A DNA stretch of 64,000 bases from Campylobacter sputorum (GTDB lineage: Bacteria; Campylobacterota; Campylobacteria; Campylobacterales; Campylobacteraceae), in NCBI RefSeq assembly GCF_002220775.1, contig NZ_CP019685.1:682001-746000 (forward strand), given 5' to 3'. The translations under genes were made by a program, and so were the position numbers. Below, piece after piece: positions 44,292 through 53,848 of this stretch (positions are counted from its first letter, which is position 1; the number at the start of each line of letters is the position of its first letter). The notes beneath the pieces were generated by a model. That model had not been told where the DNA came from. It ran no database searches and saw only the letters and a list, made by a program, of their open reading frames with translations.

Positions 44292-44665
44292 TTTTTATCC
44301 TCATCTATCACTTCAACATCTATGATATCTTCGTTTGTATTATCTTTTTTAAAATTATAATTTTTATCAATCTTTTTATTTGCAAAAACTGAAAATATTA
44401 TAACGCATAAACCAACTATATCGCACATTAACCCAGGCAACATTAATAAAAATCCGCCAATGCTTATACCAAAATTGCTTATCATTTGCATAGGAGAGCT
44501 TAAATTTGCCATATTTATAAATCCAAATTTAAACATAAGCATTAAGCCAATGACTGCACTTATTATAATTTCTAGTAAGAATTTCAAAAATCCATATTCA
44601 TCTATAAATGCATAAATTATAAAAATTTCGATAAAAATATAAATAAAAGCTAATGTTTTTTGCAT
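44288..44665 (-). CDS. fxsA: FxsA-family membrane protein
   Basis: The 125-residue protein has three or four helices in the first 95 residues and an acidic cytoplasmic tail (N-E-D-I-I-D-V-E-V-I-D-E-D-K-K). F-L-L-M-L-P-G-L-M-C-D-I-V-G, the FxsA motif, is at about residues 73–86. E. coli FxsA suppresses F exclusion of phage T7 when overproduced; its normal role is unknown. It overlaps proS by 16 bases and hemC by 4. Confidence 0.85.
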   Translation of the reverse strand: MQKTLAFIYIFIEIFIIYAFIDEYGFLKFLLEIIISAVIGLMLMFKFGFINMANLSSPMQMISNFGISIGGFLLMLPGLMCDIVGLCVIIFSVFANKKIDKNYNFKKDNTNEDIIDVEVIDEDKK

Positions 44666-46362
44666 AATATCTCTTTTAATTTGTCTAAAATTTCATCTTT
44701 TTTGATTATAGTTTTATTGAGTGTTTTTCTCTCTATTAGCTCTACATTGCCTTCATTTAAGCTTTTGCCTATGAGTAGGGCATATGGAAATCCCATAAGT
44801 TCAAATTCACTCATTTTAACGCCAAATCTTTCGTTTCTATCATCAAGAAGTGTTTGTATGCCTAGGCTTTTGCAGTTTTTATAAATTTGGTTTGCAAAAT
44901 CTACTTGAGAGTTATCTTTTAAATTTGATATGATTATCTCTAGTTTAAAAGGAGAAGTTTGCTCGTTCCAAATACAACCTTTTTCATCATGATTTGCTTC
45001 TATTATAACGGCTACTAAACGACTTACGCCTATGCCATAACACCCCATATAAAAAGGCTGTGCTTTTCCGTTTATATCTAAAAAGGTTGCATTCATTGCA
45101 CTTGAGTATTTATCTCCAAGTTGAAAAATGTGTCCAACTTCTATACCTTTTGTGATGTGTAATTTGCCTCCGCAATGAGGACATATATCTCCTTGTTTTA
45201 CAGCTATTAGGTCTTTGAATCTATCGTCATTAAAATTTACAATATTTAAACCAATTATATGATAGTCTTTTTCGTTAGCACCGCAAATCATTTGTTTTGC
45301 ATTTTTTAGTTCACTATCTATGTAAAAATCTACATTTTTTAAACCAACTGGACCACAAAATCCAGGAACCAATCCCGCTTTTAAAATATCTTCCTCACTA
45401 GCATCAACGAGTTCTATTGCGTTACAAGCGTTTTGTGCTTTCTTTTCTTGAACTTCATCACATCCTCTTACAAATAAAACCACTATTTTGCTATCGTTTT
45501 CGTAAATAGCTTTTTTTATCACGGCTTTTATCGTAAAAAATTTATCAACTTTAAAGAAATTTGCTATTTCATCTATTGTTTTTAAATTTGGGGTATAAAA
45601 TTTACTCATTTGTGCTTCTGGCATGTCTGCTGTTGTTTTCAATGGTTTTCTTTTTGCGGCTTCTATGTTTGCTGCGTATTTGCAATTATCGCAAACCAAA
45701 ATATCATCTTCGCCGTTATCTGCTAAAACCATAAATTCTTTACTTCCGCTTCCACCAATTGCACCGCTATCTGCATCAACTGCTCTGTAATTTAATCCAA
45801 GTCTAGTAAAGATATTTGAGTATGTTTTTTCCATAAGATCAAACTCTCGTTTCATATCTTCTTTTGAGACATGAAAACTATAACTATCAGTCATTATAAA
45901 TTCCCTGCCTCTTAGTAGTCCAAATCTAGGTCTTGCCTCATCTCTAAATTTTGTATTTATTTGATAAAGATGGAGTGGAAGTTGTTTGTAGCTTGTAATG
46001 TTATTTTTTACAATATTTACAACACTTTCTTCGTTTGTTGGGCTTAGAACAAATTCGTTTTCTTTTCTATCTTTAAATCTTAAAAGTTCTTTGCCATAAT
46101 AACTATATCTACCGCTTTGCTTCCAAAGTTCGGCTGGTGTAACCATGCTCATAGTTATTTCTAAGGCTCCAGCTTCATCCATCTCTTCTTTTATAATATT
46201 TTTGATGTTATTTATTACCATTTGAGCAAGTGGCAAAAAGTTATAAAGCCCACTTCCAATTTGTCCTATAAATCCAGCTCTTAATAAAAATATATGGCTA
46301 GGAAGAGTTGCATCTTTTGGCGCTTCTTTTGTAGTAGGTGCGTAGAGTTTGCTAAATTTCAC
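44650..46362 (-). CDS. proS: Prolyl-tRNA synthetase
   Basis: The 570-residue class II synthetase has motif 1 region T-P-A-E-L-W-K-Q-S-G-R, motif 2 F-R-D-E-A-R-P-R-F-G-L-L-R-G-R-E-F, the inserted editing domain (about 225–400) and motif 3 G-C-Y-G-I-G-V-S-R. It is the bacterial-type ProRS. I chose GTG 46362, within the end of hemA (11-base overlap), because it gives F-S-K-L-Y-A-P-T-T-K-E-A-P, the usual start, with GGGAGAAAGAT before it; an ATG 22 codons upstream lies inside hemA. Confidence 0.96.
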   Translation of the reverse strand: MKFSKLYAPTTKEAPKDATLPSHIFLLRAGFIGQIGSGLYNFLPLAQMVINNIKNIIKEEMDEAGALEITMSMVTPAELWKQSGRYSYYGKELLRFKDRKENEFVLSPTNEESVVNIVKNNITSYKQLPLHLYQINTKFRDEARPRFGLLRGREFIMTDSYSFHVSKEDMKREFDLMEKTYSNIFTRLGLNYRAVDADSGAIGGSGSKEFMVLADNGEDDILVCDNCKYAANIEAAKRKPLKTTADMPEAQMSKFYTPNLKTIDEIANFFKVDKFFTIKAVIKKAIYENDSKIVVLFVRGCDEVQEKKAQNACNAIELVDASEEDILKAGLVPGFCGPVGLKNVDFYIDSELKNAKQMICGANEKDYHIIGLNIVNFNDDRFKDLIAVKQGDICPHCGGKLHITKGIEVGHIFQLGDKYSSAMNATFLDINGKAQPFYMGCYGIGVSRLVAVIIEANHDEKGCIWNEQTSPFKLEIIISNLKDNSQVDFANQIYKNCKSLGIQTLLDDRNERFGVKMSEFELMGFPYALLIGKSLNEGNVELIERKTLNKTIIKKDEILDKLKEILCKKH

Positions 46363-47659
46363 TATCTTTCTCCCATTCGTATTCGCATTTGTAAAAATTA
46401 AATTCTTTAAATTTATCTTGTATATCAAATATGTATTGAACTGATCTAATTATAGCATCAGCTTCTACCTTGTTTCCCAAATCTTTTAAATTTACACTAG
46501 GTGTATGTAAAAAAGCCTTAAAAACTTGGTGAACTAGCTTTCTTGCTTCTTCCTTATCTGAATTTTTTAAGTAGCCTTTTTTGATAGCTTTTTGTATCTC
46601 ATTTTCTGCTACTTCTCTTGCTTTAAATCTTAAAGCTTTAATTATAGGAGTTGATGCCAAACTTTGTATCCATTTAAAAAACTCATTTGTCATATCTCCT
46701 ACTAAGGCGTATGCAATTTGTGCTTGTTCTTCTCTTATGGTTGTGTTTTTTTTGACAATCTCATCTAAATCATCAACAGCAAAAATATGAATTTTATCAG
46801 TTGGAGTTATATCAATATCTCTTGGAACAGCTATGTCAAAAAAGTATCTATCAAAATCCTTATTTTCTAGCATATCGTCTGTTATTACGGGATTTGAAGA
46901 CCCTGTTGCACTAAATATAATTTTGTTTTTATTTATGTATTGTGCTAGTTTTGAGATAGAATCATATGACGCATTTATACCAAGTTCATCTGCTAAATCT
47001 TTTGCATTTTCTAAACTTCTATTTATTATAGTAACTTTAGCTCCGCTTGCTACTAGATGTTTGCCAGCAAGCCTACTCATTTCGCCAGCACCGACAATCA
47101 AAGCTTCTATATTTTCAATTGAACCAAAAATTTCTTTGGCTTTTGCTACAGCCACGCTTGAAACAGATATATGATTTTTAGATATATCAGTTGAGTTTCT
47201 TATACTTGCTGCACATTTAAAAGCATAGTGCATAGCTCTACTTATGTTTAGTTTTGCAAAACCATTTTCATATGCAAAAATAAAGGCATCTTTAAGTTGC
47301 CCAACTATTTGTGTTTCGCCTATGACTAAACTATCAAGTGAGCTTGCAACTGAAAAAAGATGATGTATTGCCCCTTCATCTTCATAAATATCGGCTCTGG
47401 TTGTAAGCTCTTCTAAATCAATACCGCTTGATTGATGAAGTTGTGAGAGTATAAGATCTTCTGCTTCTTTATGTTCTAAGCTTCTGGTAAAAATCTCAAC
47501 TCTGTTACAGGTACTTAGCACCATAGCTTCGCTTATATATTTGCTAGAACAGATGTTTTGTAGAAATTTTCTTTTATTTTCATTATCTGAAAAAGAAAGT
47601 TTTTCACGAACACAAATATCTGTATTTTTGTGCGTGAAACTAATACTCATATAATGCAT
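46352..47659 (-). CDS. hemA: Glutamyl-tRNA reductase
   Basis: HemA reduces glutamyl-tRNA to glutamate-1-semialdehyde, the start of C5 haem synthesis. The 435-residue protein has the catalytic cysteine in L-S-T-C-N-R-V-E (Cys51), G-E-T-Q-I-V-G-Q, the NADPH fold V-G-A-G-E-M-S-R-L and a helical dimerisation tail. Its substrate is charged tRNA-Glu, which gives a link to the odd tRNA-Glu-like gene at 754–828. Its ATG overlaps the stop of the prenyl synthase (TAATG). Confidence 0.96.
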   Translation of the reverse strand: MHYMSISFTHKNTDICVREKLSFSDNENKRKFLQNICSSKYISEAMVLSTCNRVEIFTRSLEHKEAEDLILSQLHQSSGIDLEELTTRADIYEDEGAIHHLFSVASSLDSLVIGETQIVGQLKDAFIFAYENGFAKLNISRAMHYAFKCAASIRNSTDISKNHISVSSVAVAKAKEIFGSIENIEALIVGAGEMSRLAGKHLVASGAKVTIINRSLENAKDLADELGINASYDSISKLAQYINKNKIIFSATGSSNPVITDDMLENKDFDRYFFDIAVPRDIDITPTDKIHIFAVDDLDEIVKKNTTIREEQAQIAYALVGDMTNEFFKWIQSLASTPIIKALRFKAREVAENEIQKAIKKGYLKNSDKEEARKLVHQVFKAFLHTPSVNLKDLGNKVEADAIIRSVQYIFDIQDKFKEFNFYKCEYEWEKDSEI

Positions 47660-48552
47660 TAAAATGTCCTATCTATCATACTTTTTACTATATTTTCAAG
47701 ATCTTCTATATTGTATTTTTTAACCGAATTTATAGCATCATTTCCATAATTTTTTGCTACATTTAAACATTTTTTTATAATGTTAAATTTAGCCAAATTT
47801 TCTTTTATCCAGCTTTGTTCTTCATCTTTTAAATCTTTTTTAAATAAAGAAATAAGATATTTTTTATCTTTATTGTTGAGTTTTTCATAAAGATATATGT
47901 AAGGAAGTGTGGTTTTTCCTTCTTTATAGTCATTTAAAGCAGGTTTTCCAAGTGTTTTTGAATCTTGTGTTACATCTAGTATATCATCAATAATTTGAAA
48001 AGCAATACCTAAATTTTTGCCATATTTTGCGAAATCATCTATATCAAATTTTCCTAGATATGCCCCGCATTTAGCTGTTGCTTCTATTAAAACTGCAGTT
48101 TTATAATAAATCATTTTTAGATATTTTTGTTCGCTTTGATTAAATTCTTCTCCCATAGATACATCCATTATCTCGCCTATACTAAGCAAGCTAACGGCGT
48201 TTGATATATTTTGAGATATAAAATTATCAAATTTGCTAAGTTCAAAATATCCTTTTGAATATAAAATATCTCCAAGCATTATCGCATTTTTAGCACCATA
48301 AATTGCATTTATACTAGCTTTTCCACGCCTTGTATAGCTTTCGTCTATTACATCATCGTGCAAAAGGCTAGCTGCGTGAATTAGTTCTATGATAGCACAT
48401 AACTTTAATGAATTTTCATTTTCTGTGGCTATTTTTAAAAGAAGTTTTGATCTTAGTTTTTTGCCTGAGTTTATGTTTGCAAACATTTCATTTAATGGCT
48501 CATAATCAAGCTCTTTTATCATATTTGTAATTATGGTATCTATTTTATCCAT
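47659..48552 (-). CDS. Polyprenyl diphosphate synthase
   Basis: The 297-residue trans-isoprenyl synthase has the first aspartate motif L-L-H-D-D-V-I-D-E (about residues 66–74) with Y-T-R-R-G-K, and the second, I-I-D-D-I-L-D-V (about 190–197). It corresponds to the octaprenyl synthase next to hemA in H. pylori and C. jejuni and probably makes the menaquinone side chain. Chain length cannot be read with certainty. AAGGAT precedes the ATG. Confidence 0.92.
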   Translation of the reverse strand: MDKIDTIITNMIKELDYEPLNEMFANINSGKKLRSKLLLKIATENENSLKLCAIIELIHAASLLHDDVIDESYTRRGKASINAIYGAKNAIMLGDILYSKGYFELSKFDNFISQNISNAVSLLSIGEIMDVSMGEEFNQSEQKYLKMIYYKTAVLIEATAKCGAYLGKFDIDDFAKYGKNLGIAFQIIDDILDVTQDSKTLGKPALNDYKEGKTTLPYIYLYEKLNNKDKKYLISLFKKDLKDEEQSWIKENLAKFNIIKKCLNVAKNYGNDAINSVKKYNIEDLENIVKSMIDRTF

Positions 48553-48554
48553 TT

Positions 48555-49007
48555 TTATCCTTGATTATTTGTATTGTTTGGTTTTTTTGGATCAATAAAT
48601 TTTACCTCAACTCTATTTGCTTCGTCTTTGATATATACCATAAAAGTAGCTATACCTTTTTCATATTTTAAGAAAGCAAGATAAAGCCTAACTTCATCTT
48701 TGGGAAAGTTTTCTTTTGGCTCAAATAGCAACTGGTCGTATTCTTTTAATCCATTTCTTAATGAAACACTCATATGTCTTGGGTATTTTCTCCACCAACT
48801 ATGAACTATCATATTTGTAGCATCATAAAGCGTCCATCTAAAGTTAAAATACTCTATCTCTCTTTGCTTATCCTCGCTATTTAATCTTACTGCAACTCTA
48901 GCCATCTGGTCTTTTTTTAACTCAAATTTATATTCATAAGCAAATTCTAAAGAAGCACAAAAAAGATTGACATAAAATATGATTAAGATACAAAAAATTT
49001 TAAACAA
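48555..49007 (-). CDS. Conserved periplasmic protein of the hemA operon
   Basis: The 150-residue protein has a signal peptide (about residues 1–18) and a beta-rich remainder containing conserved-looking S-W-W-R-K-Y-P-R-H and L-L-F-E-P-K-E-N-F-P. The same position is occupied by an unnamed gene in H. pylori (HP0241, from memory). Function is unknown. It lies 2 bases from its neighbours on each side, so it belongs to the operon. Confidence 0.75.
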   Translation of the reverse strand: MFKIFCILIIFYVNLFCASLEFAYEYKFELKKDQMARVAVRLNSEDKQREIEYFNFRWTLYDATNMIVHSWWRKYPRHMSVSLRNGLKEYDQLLFEPKENFPKDEVRLYLAFLKYEKGIATFMVYIKDEANRVEVKFIDPKKPNNTNNQG

Positions 49008-49009
49008 TT

Positions 49010-49270
49010 TTATATGCTTTTTGTTAAAATTTCACTACTTAGATGCATATACATATTTTGTAACTTTTCATCTAAAATTTTAGCATTTTCATATTCAAAA
49101 AGATCAACTTGTTTTAGATCAATTCCATTTTGTTCTAGTAAATGCTCCATAGCTATGTATTTTTTAAGTAAATTTTGTATTTCATCTTCGACACTATTTC
49201 GTGTTGCATGAAATAAAATATCAAAAAACTTTTCTCTTAAATCTCCGCAAAAAAGATCATTTTCATTCAT
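49010..49270 (-). CDS. DUF2018-family small helical protein
   Basis: The 86-residue, all-helical acidic protein matches DUF2018, the family of H. pylori HP0242, known for a knotted homodimer. Helices are around residues 10–20, 27–45 and 55–82. It occurs in the same gene order as in H. pylori (next to the HP0241 and prenyl synthase homologues). Function is unknown. It is the first gene of the hemA-proS-hemC operon. Confidence 0.82.
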   Translation of the reverse strand: MNENDLFCGDLREKFFDILFHATRNSVEDEIQNLLKKYIAMEHLLEQNGIDLKQVDLFEYENAKILDEKLQNMYMHLSSEILTKSI

Positions 49271-49356
49271 TTTTTACCTTAACTAAAACATTAAACCTAG
49301 ATTATATCACAATAATGTTTTATTAAAAATTAGTTTAAATTACACAATTATATAAT

Positions 49357-49992
49357 TTATATATCTTCTATAAATTTTATCAGCTCATTAGAATTCTTAG
49401 CATTTTTAAATTTAGTGCTATTTTCTCCAAATCCCCATGAAACATTTATATAAGGCATATTTGCATTTATCGCAGCCATTTCATCTTTTATGCTATCTCC
49501 TATAAAAACTGCTGTATTATTTAAACCTTTTTCTTTGGCTAAATTTAACATAGTTGGATCTGGTTTTTTGGGTGTATTTTTACTAAAACCTATGATAAAA
49601 TTAAATTTATCATATATTTTATTTTTTTCTAAAATTGCTTTTAAACTATCTTGTGGAGCGTTACTTGCAAGGACTACGAAATATTTCTTGGATATACAAA
49701 AATCAAGTATTTCATCAACACATTCATATTTTTTAGCATAAATATTGTAGTTTTTGTCAAAATCTTTTTGAAAATCTTGCATCATTTTATTTGTTGGATT
49801 TTCTAAATTAAAAAACTCTTTTGTCATATTTTTATCTAGTGAGTTAATTGTTTTTAAAATAAATTCTTTTTGTAAATCGGTTTTTAGTCCGATATTTCGT
49901 CTTGTTTGATTTATAGTAACACAGATAGCTTCTGAGCTATCTATAATTGTTCCATCCATATCAAATATAATTGTTTTAGTATTCATACTCAT
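49357..49992 (-). CDS. HAD-superfamily phosphatase
   Basis: The 211-residue protein has HAD motif I I-F-D-M-D-G-T-I-I-D-S (nucleophile Asp about residue 11), motif II L-A-S-N-A, motif III K-K-P-D-P and motif IV G-D-S-I-K-D-E. The four-helix cap between I and II makes it a phosphoglycolate-phosphatase-like enzyme. The substrate is uncertain. Its start overlaps the next upstream gene by 17 bases; C. jejuni has a HAD gene at the same place. Confidence 0.87.
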   Translation of the reverse strand: MSMNTKTIIFDMDGTIIDSSEAICVTINQTRRNIGLKTDLQKEFILKTINSLDKNMTKEFFNLENPTNKMMQDFQKDFDKNYNIYAKKYECVDEILDFCISKKYFVVLASNAPQDSLKAILEKNKIYDKFNFIIGFSKNTPKKPDPTMLNLAKEKGLNNTAVFIGDSIKDEMAAINANMPYINVSWGFGENSTKFKNAKNSNELIKFIEDI

Positions 49993-50305
49993 TAAAGCTC
50001 TTTTTGTGTTTTTCTTTTTTATATTTTAGATTTTTTATCTTTTCTAGTTGATTAAATGATTTTAAAAGCTCATCTTTATTTGTGCTACTTAAAGATAAAT
50101 TTACAAACTCAACCAATCCTTTTGTATAGGATTGATCAAGATACACGGGCTCGACTTTCTTTAAAATTTCAAAACTTTTTTCAACTCTTTGTTTAAATAA
50201 ATTTTCATCAAAATCATCTCTTTTTATTATTCCAACGATTGATTTTACAAATTTTTCAAGAGATCTTATGTATTTTACTCTTTTAAATTTATCTGTTTGT
50301 TCCAA
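49976..50305 (-). CDS. Small basic hypothetical protein
   Basis: The 109-residue protein is lysine-rich, helical and has no signal peptide or membrane helix. R-S-L-E-K-F-V-K-S-I and L-L-K-S-F-N-Q-L-E-K-I-K are its clearest helices. I do not recognise it. It is one base after the Sel1 gene and overlaps the HAD gene, in the order seen in C. jejuni near kefB-hspR. Confidence 0.7.
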   Translation of the reverse strand: MEQTDKFKRVKYIRSLEKFVKSIVGIIKRDDFDENLFKQRVEKSFEILKKVEPVYLDQSYTKGLVEFVNLSLSSTNKDELLKSFNQLEKIKNLKYKKEKHKKSFNEYEY

Positions 50306-50306
50306 G

Positions 50307-50870
50307 TTATTTTTTCTCTTTTAAATTTTCATATTGAACGCAAGCTATTTCGTCTTTTAAATCGCAAGCTTTTTTATAATACTTCATAGCCATATTTATA
50401 TCATTTTTAAAGCCTTTTGCATTATGGTAAAGCGTAGCGATACTAAAACATCCCATAGCGTTACCTTTATCACAAGATTTTATAAATAAATCTTTTGCTT
50501 TATCATAATCTTTTTGTGATGCATACATTGTCCCAAGGTAATTGCAACTTTTTAGATATTCGTTTTTACAAGCTTTTTCATACAAAGAGATAGCTTTTTT
50601 AGTATCTTTTTGAACGCCAAAACCGCCTTCATACATTACTCCAAGCTCAGCACAACCTCTAGCATAACCACCTTCGCAAGCTTTTGTAAATAGTTCTATG
50701 GCTTTTTTATCATCACCATTTATTTCTAAACCCTCACTATATAAAAATCCAAGATCGCTACAAGCTTCTAAATCGTTATTATCGCATTTTGTTTGTAACT
50801 CATTTGCCTTATTATTAGCAGCTGATAACATAATAGCAAAAGCTGATAGTAAAAAAACTATTTTTTTCAT
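50307..50870 (-). CDS. Secreted Sel1-repeat (Hcp-like) protein
   Basis: The 187-residue protein has a signal peptide (M-K-K-I-V-F-L-L-S-A-F-A-I-M-L-S-A-A) and four Sel1 repeats with disulfide-spaced cysteines (for example C-E-G-G-Y-A-R-G-C and C-K-N-E-Y-L-K-S-C), the Helicobacter cysteine-rich protein type. Its location should be periplasmic or secreted. GGGAG precedes the ATG. Its repeats are more regular than those of the islet Sel1 proteins. Confidence 0.87.
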   Translation of the reverse strand: MKKIVFLLSAFAIMLSAANNKANELQTKCDNNDLEACSDLGFLYSEGLEINGDDKKAIELFTKACEGGYARGCAELGVMYEGGFGVQKDTKKAISLYEKACKNEYLKSCNYLGTMYASQKDYDKAKDLFIKSCDKGNAMGCFSIATLYHNAKGFKNDINMAMKYYKKACDLKDEIACVQYENLKEKK

Positions 50871-50934
50871 AAAACTCCCTTTTTAAATTTTTAACTATAA
50901 GGATAACAAAATAGCTTTTAATATAAAATAAATG

Positions 50935-52392
50935 CTACGCTATAAATCCATAATCTTTAAGTATTTTTGTATAAAAATCTTCATCTTTACAAACTATCAA
51001 AAGCAAGTCATTTGCTTTAAAAAGATAAGATCCTGTAACTTTTATGTATTTTCCATCTCTTACAGAAAGAACTACATAGAAATTTTCTGGTAATTCCAGC
51101 TCGGCTAGGTTTTTTCCAATTATTTTAGAATCTTCTTCTATTGAAAATTGCCTAATAGATTGATAAAAAATTTGATTTTTAATGGAAGGTTCTTTTATTT
51201 CTTCTTTTTTATTTTCTTCTAATCTTACGCCAAGTATTGTAGCAGCTTTTGATATTGTAGAACCTTGTATTAAAACAGAAATGAAGACTATAACAAAAAC
51301 TATGTTAAACATATCCTCTGCATGATTTATGTTTGCACTAAGAGGATAGGTGGATAATATAACAGGAACAACGCCCCTAAGCCCAACCCAAGATATAAAT
51401 GTTTTTTCTTTTATGCTAAATTTAGTAAAGATAGTGCCTATAAACACGCTGATTGGTCTTGCAACAAAAGTGAGAAAAAGAGCTATAAGTGCTGCCATAA
51501 GAGTAACGCTTGGTAGAGAGCTTGGAAAAACTAACAATCCAAGAGTTAAAAATACAAAAATTTGCATTATCCAAGCTACTCCATCAAAAAAACCAACTAA
51601 ATTCTTTTTGTATACATATTCTCGTCTATTTGCAAAAATTCCCATAACATATACAGCTATATAACCATTTCCGCCTATTTTTGTAGTAATTCCAAAAACC
51701 AAACAAACAAATCCAAGAACTAAAATAGGGTAAAACCCCCATGAACTAAGTTGAATTTTGTTTAAAATACTTGGCAAAGAGCATCCGCAAGCATATCCGA
51801 CAATTCCGCCTATAAAAAATTGCATAGCAAGTTCTATGACTATATTTCCAGCAGTTGGTGTTTGTGATGCACTTATAATACCAATTATGGTCATAGTTAA
51901 AAATATTGCCATTGGATCATTGCTTCCGCTTTCAAATTCTAAAAGCTCACCAAGATTGTTTTTTAGTTTTATACCTCTTGATCTAAGTATCGCAAATACT
52001 GCGGCTGCGTCAGTTGAGCTTATAATGGCGCCAAGTAAAAAGCTTTCAAGCAAACTCCAACCTAAAAGAAGATAAATAAATAATCCTAATACAATAGCAG
52101 TTATAACAACTCCAAGAGTTGCTAGAACTATGGAAACTTTAAGTATTGGGGCAACAGATTTTATATTTGTATCAAAGCCACCTGCAAATAGTATAAAAAT
52201 AAGAGCTAAATTTCCAACTAAAGCTGCAAATTTAGTATCATCAAAAGGAAGACCTAATATACCGTCGCTTCCAGCTAACATTCCAACACATAAAAATACT
52301 ATAAGAGCAGGAATTCCATACCTATCTGAAATTTTGCTAAAAAATATACTAGCTAAAAAAAGTACACCGATTATGATTAGGTTTTCTTCCAA
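50935..52392 (-). CDS. Cation/proton antiporter, NhaP2 (CPA1) type with TrkA_C domain
   Basis: The 485-residue protein has twelve or thirteen helices (residues 4–390) with the ion-site motif I-S-S-T-D-A-A-A-V-F and F-E-S-G-S-N-D-P-M-A, typical of NhaP2/CvrA K+/H+ antiporters, and a C-terminal TrkA_C domain (about 410–485) for ligand regulation. It matches the kefB-annotated gene beside hspR in C. jejuni. The start is TTG 52392 with AAGG upstream. Confidence 0.9.
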   Translation of the reverse strand: MEENLIIIGVLFLASIFFSKISDRYGIPALIVFLCVGMLAGSDGILGLPFDDTKFAALVGNLALIFILFAGGFDTNIKSVAPILKVSIVLATLGVVITAIVLGLFIYLLLGWSLLESFLLGAIISSTDAAAVFAILRSRGIKLKNNLGELLEFESGSNDPMAIFLTMTIIGIISASQTPTAGNIVIELAMQFFIGGIVGYACGCSLPSILNKIQLSSWGFYPILVLGFVCLVFGITTKIGGNGYIAVYVMGIFANRREYVYKKNLVGFFDGVAWIMQIFVFLTLGLLVFPSSLPSVTLMAALIALFLTFVARPISVFIGTIFTKFSIKEKTFISWVGLRGVVPVILSTYPLSANINHAEDMFNIVFVIVFISVLIQGSTISKAATILGVRLEENKKEEIKEPSIKNQIFYQSIRQFSIEEDSKIIGKNLAELELPENFYVVLSVRDGKYIKVTGSYLFKANDLLLIVCKDEDFYTKILKDYGFIA

Positions 52393-52407
52393 AATTATGC
52401 CTTAAAT

Positions 52408-52791
52408 TTAGTCATTATCTTTGTAAAATATTATATCAAAATTATTTTTTGCCTTTACTAAAGATTTTTTATTAGATGTCTTATTTATATTATTTAATCT
52501 TTCTAACTCTTCATTTAAATTATCTAAAGCTCTTTCCATCTCTTCCATCTGTTTTTTTAGCCTTAAAACAACATCAACGCCTGCTAAATTTATCCCCATA
52601 TCTCTTGTTAATCTAAGAATTGTTTTAATTTGATCTATATCTCTTTCTGAATAAAGTCGCATCTTGCCATCAGTTCTGTTTGGACAAACAAGTCCTTCTT
52701 TCTCGTATTGTCTTAAAGTTTGTGGATGGATATTTAAAACTTTTGCAACTACGCTTATTAAATATACTGGTTCGTCATAATGTGTATTCAT
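52408..52791 (-). CDS. hspR: MerR-family heat-shock repressor HspR
   Basis: The 127-residue protein has a MerR helix-turn-helix (Y-L-I-S-V-V-A-K-V-L-N-I-H-P-Q-T-L-R-Q-Y-E, split here at the turn; about residues 9–30), the wing R-L-Y-S-E-R-D-I-D-Q-I and a coiled coil (about 75–105). HspR represses chaperone operons together with DnaK/ClpB-type chaperones. It lies 9 bases after cbpA in one operon, whose promoter carries a HAIR-like element. Confidence 0.94.
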   Translation of the reverse strand: MNTHYDEPVYLISVVAKVLNIHPQTLRQYEKEGLVCPNRTDGKMRLYSERDIDQIKTILRLTRDMGINLAGVDVVLRLKKQMEEMERALDNLNEELERLNNINKTSNKKSLVKAKNNFDIIFYKDND

Positions 52792-52800
52792 ATTTTGCCT

Positions 52801-53673
52801 TTATTGTGGTAATTTTTCTTTCATAAGTTCTACTAGATTATCATCTAAATTTGAAATATCTGGTAAAACAACATTTACTTTTAGATACAAATCTCCATAA
52901 ATGCCACTTTTTCTATTTTGCACCCCATATCCTTTTAATCTTATTTTTTGATTAGGTTTTGTGTTTGGAGATATTTTTATACTAACTGGTTTTTTGTATG
53001 TTTGAATATCTACTTTATTTCCAAAAAGTGCAGTTTTTAGAGATATATTTAACTCTTTTGTTAAATCATCCCCATTTCTTTCATACTCGCTACTAGATTC
53101 TACAGCAACATTTAGTATAAGATCTCCTCTTTGACCACCTATGCTTCTACCTTTTCCTTTTACCCTGAGTTTTTCTCCGCTATTTATGCCAGCAGGAATG
53201 CGAATTTTAATGCTTTCGCCACCTATATTTATCTGTTTTTCTCCACCCATTACAGCTACATCAAATGGTATTTTTATTTTAGCTTGAGTGTCCAAATCAG
53301 CCCCAAATCCATCATAAGAACTAAAAGAGCTAAAGCTATTTCCTCCAAATCCACTAGAACTTCTTGAGCCAAAGGCACCACCAAATATATTTCTTAAAAT
53401 TTCATCTAAATTTCCCAAATCCTGATTTTGTGTAAAATCATGGAAACTTTGTCCACCAAACATAGAATCCCCATGCATGTCGTATTGTTTTCTTTTTGAT
53501 TCATCACTTAAAATTTCGTAAGCTGCATTGATTTCTTTAAATTTGTCTTCGGATTTAGGATCTTTATTTATATCTGGATGATATTTTCTGGCAAGTCTTC
53601 TATATGCTTTTTTTATCTCTTCATTAGATGCTGATTTATCTACACCTAGTGTTTCATATAAACTATTACTCAA
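52801..53673 (-). CDS. cbpA: DnaJ-family co-chaperone CbpA
   Basis: The 290-residue protein has a J-domain with intact H-P-D (K-Y-H-P-D-I-N, about residues 31–37), a Gly/Phe/Ser-rich linker (about 70–125) and two C-terminal substrate-binding beta domains. It lacks the zinc-finger cysteines of DnaJ, which makes it CbpA-type. It stimulates DnaK. The start is TTG 53673 with AAAGGA upstream. Confidence 0.95.
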   Translation of the reverse strand: MSNSLYETLGVDKSASNEEIKKAYRRLARKYHPDINKDPKSEDKFKEINAAYEILSDESKRKQYDMHGDSMFGGQSFHDFTQNQDLGNLDEILRNIFGGAFGSRSSSGFGGNSFSSFSSYDGFGADLDTQAKIKIPFDVAVMGGEKQINIGGESIKIRIPAGINSGEKLRVKGKGRSIGGQRGDLILNVAVESSSEYERNGDDLTKELNISLKTALFGNKVDIQTYKKPVSIKISPNTKPNQKIRLKGYGVQNRKSGIYGDLYLKVNVVLPDISNLDDNLVELMKEKLPQ

Positions 53674-53707
53674 TTTTAAATCCTTTTATGTATTTTTCTT
53701 AATATAT

Positions 53708-53742
53708 ATTATATCATAAAGCTTTAGTCTATGTCAATCAAG
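53708..53742 (-). promoter_or_regulatory. cbpA-hspR promoter with HAIR-like HspR operator
   Basis: On the minus strand CTTGATT-N7-ACTAAAG (53722–53742) matches 12 of the 14 fixed bases of the HAIR consensus CTTGAGT-N7-ACTCAAG. It overlaps a consensus -35 TTGACA (53732–53737), 18 bases from a -10 TATAAT (53708–53713). HspR bound here would block the promoter of its own operon. Confidence 0.82.
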
Positions 53743-53848
53743 TATTATAGATTAAAAAGTGAAATTTCATTTACAATCAACATATTAAACATTAACTTTT
53801 ATAAAATATAATTTTAAAAAATAAAATTAAAGATAAGGAAAGAAATAA

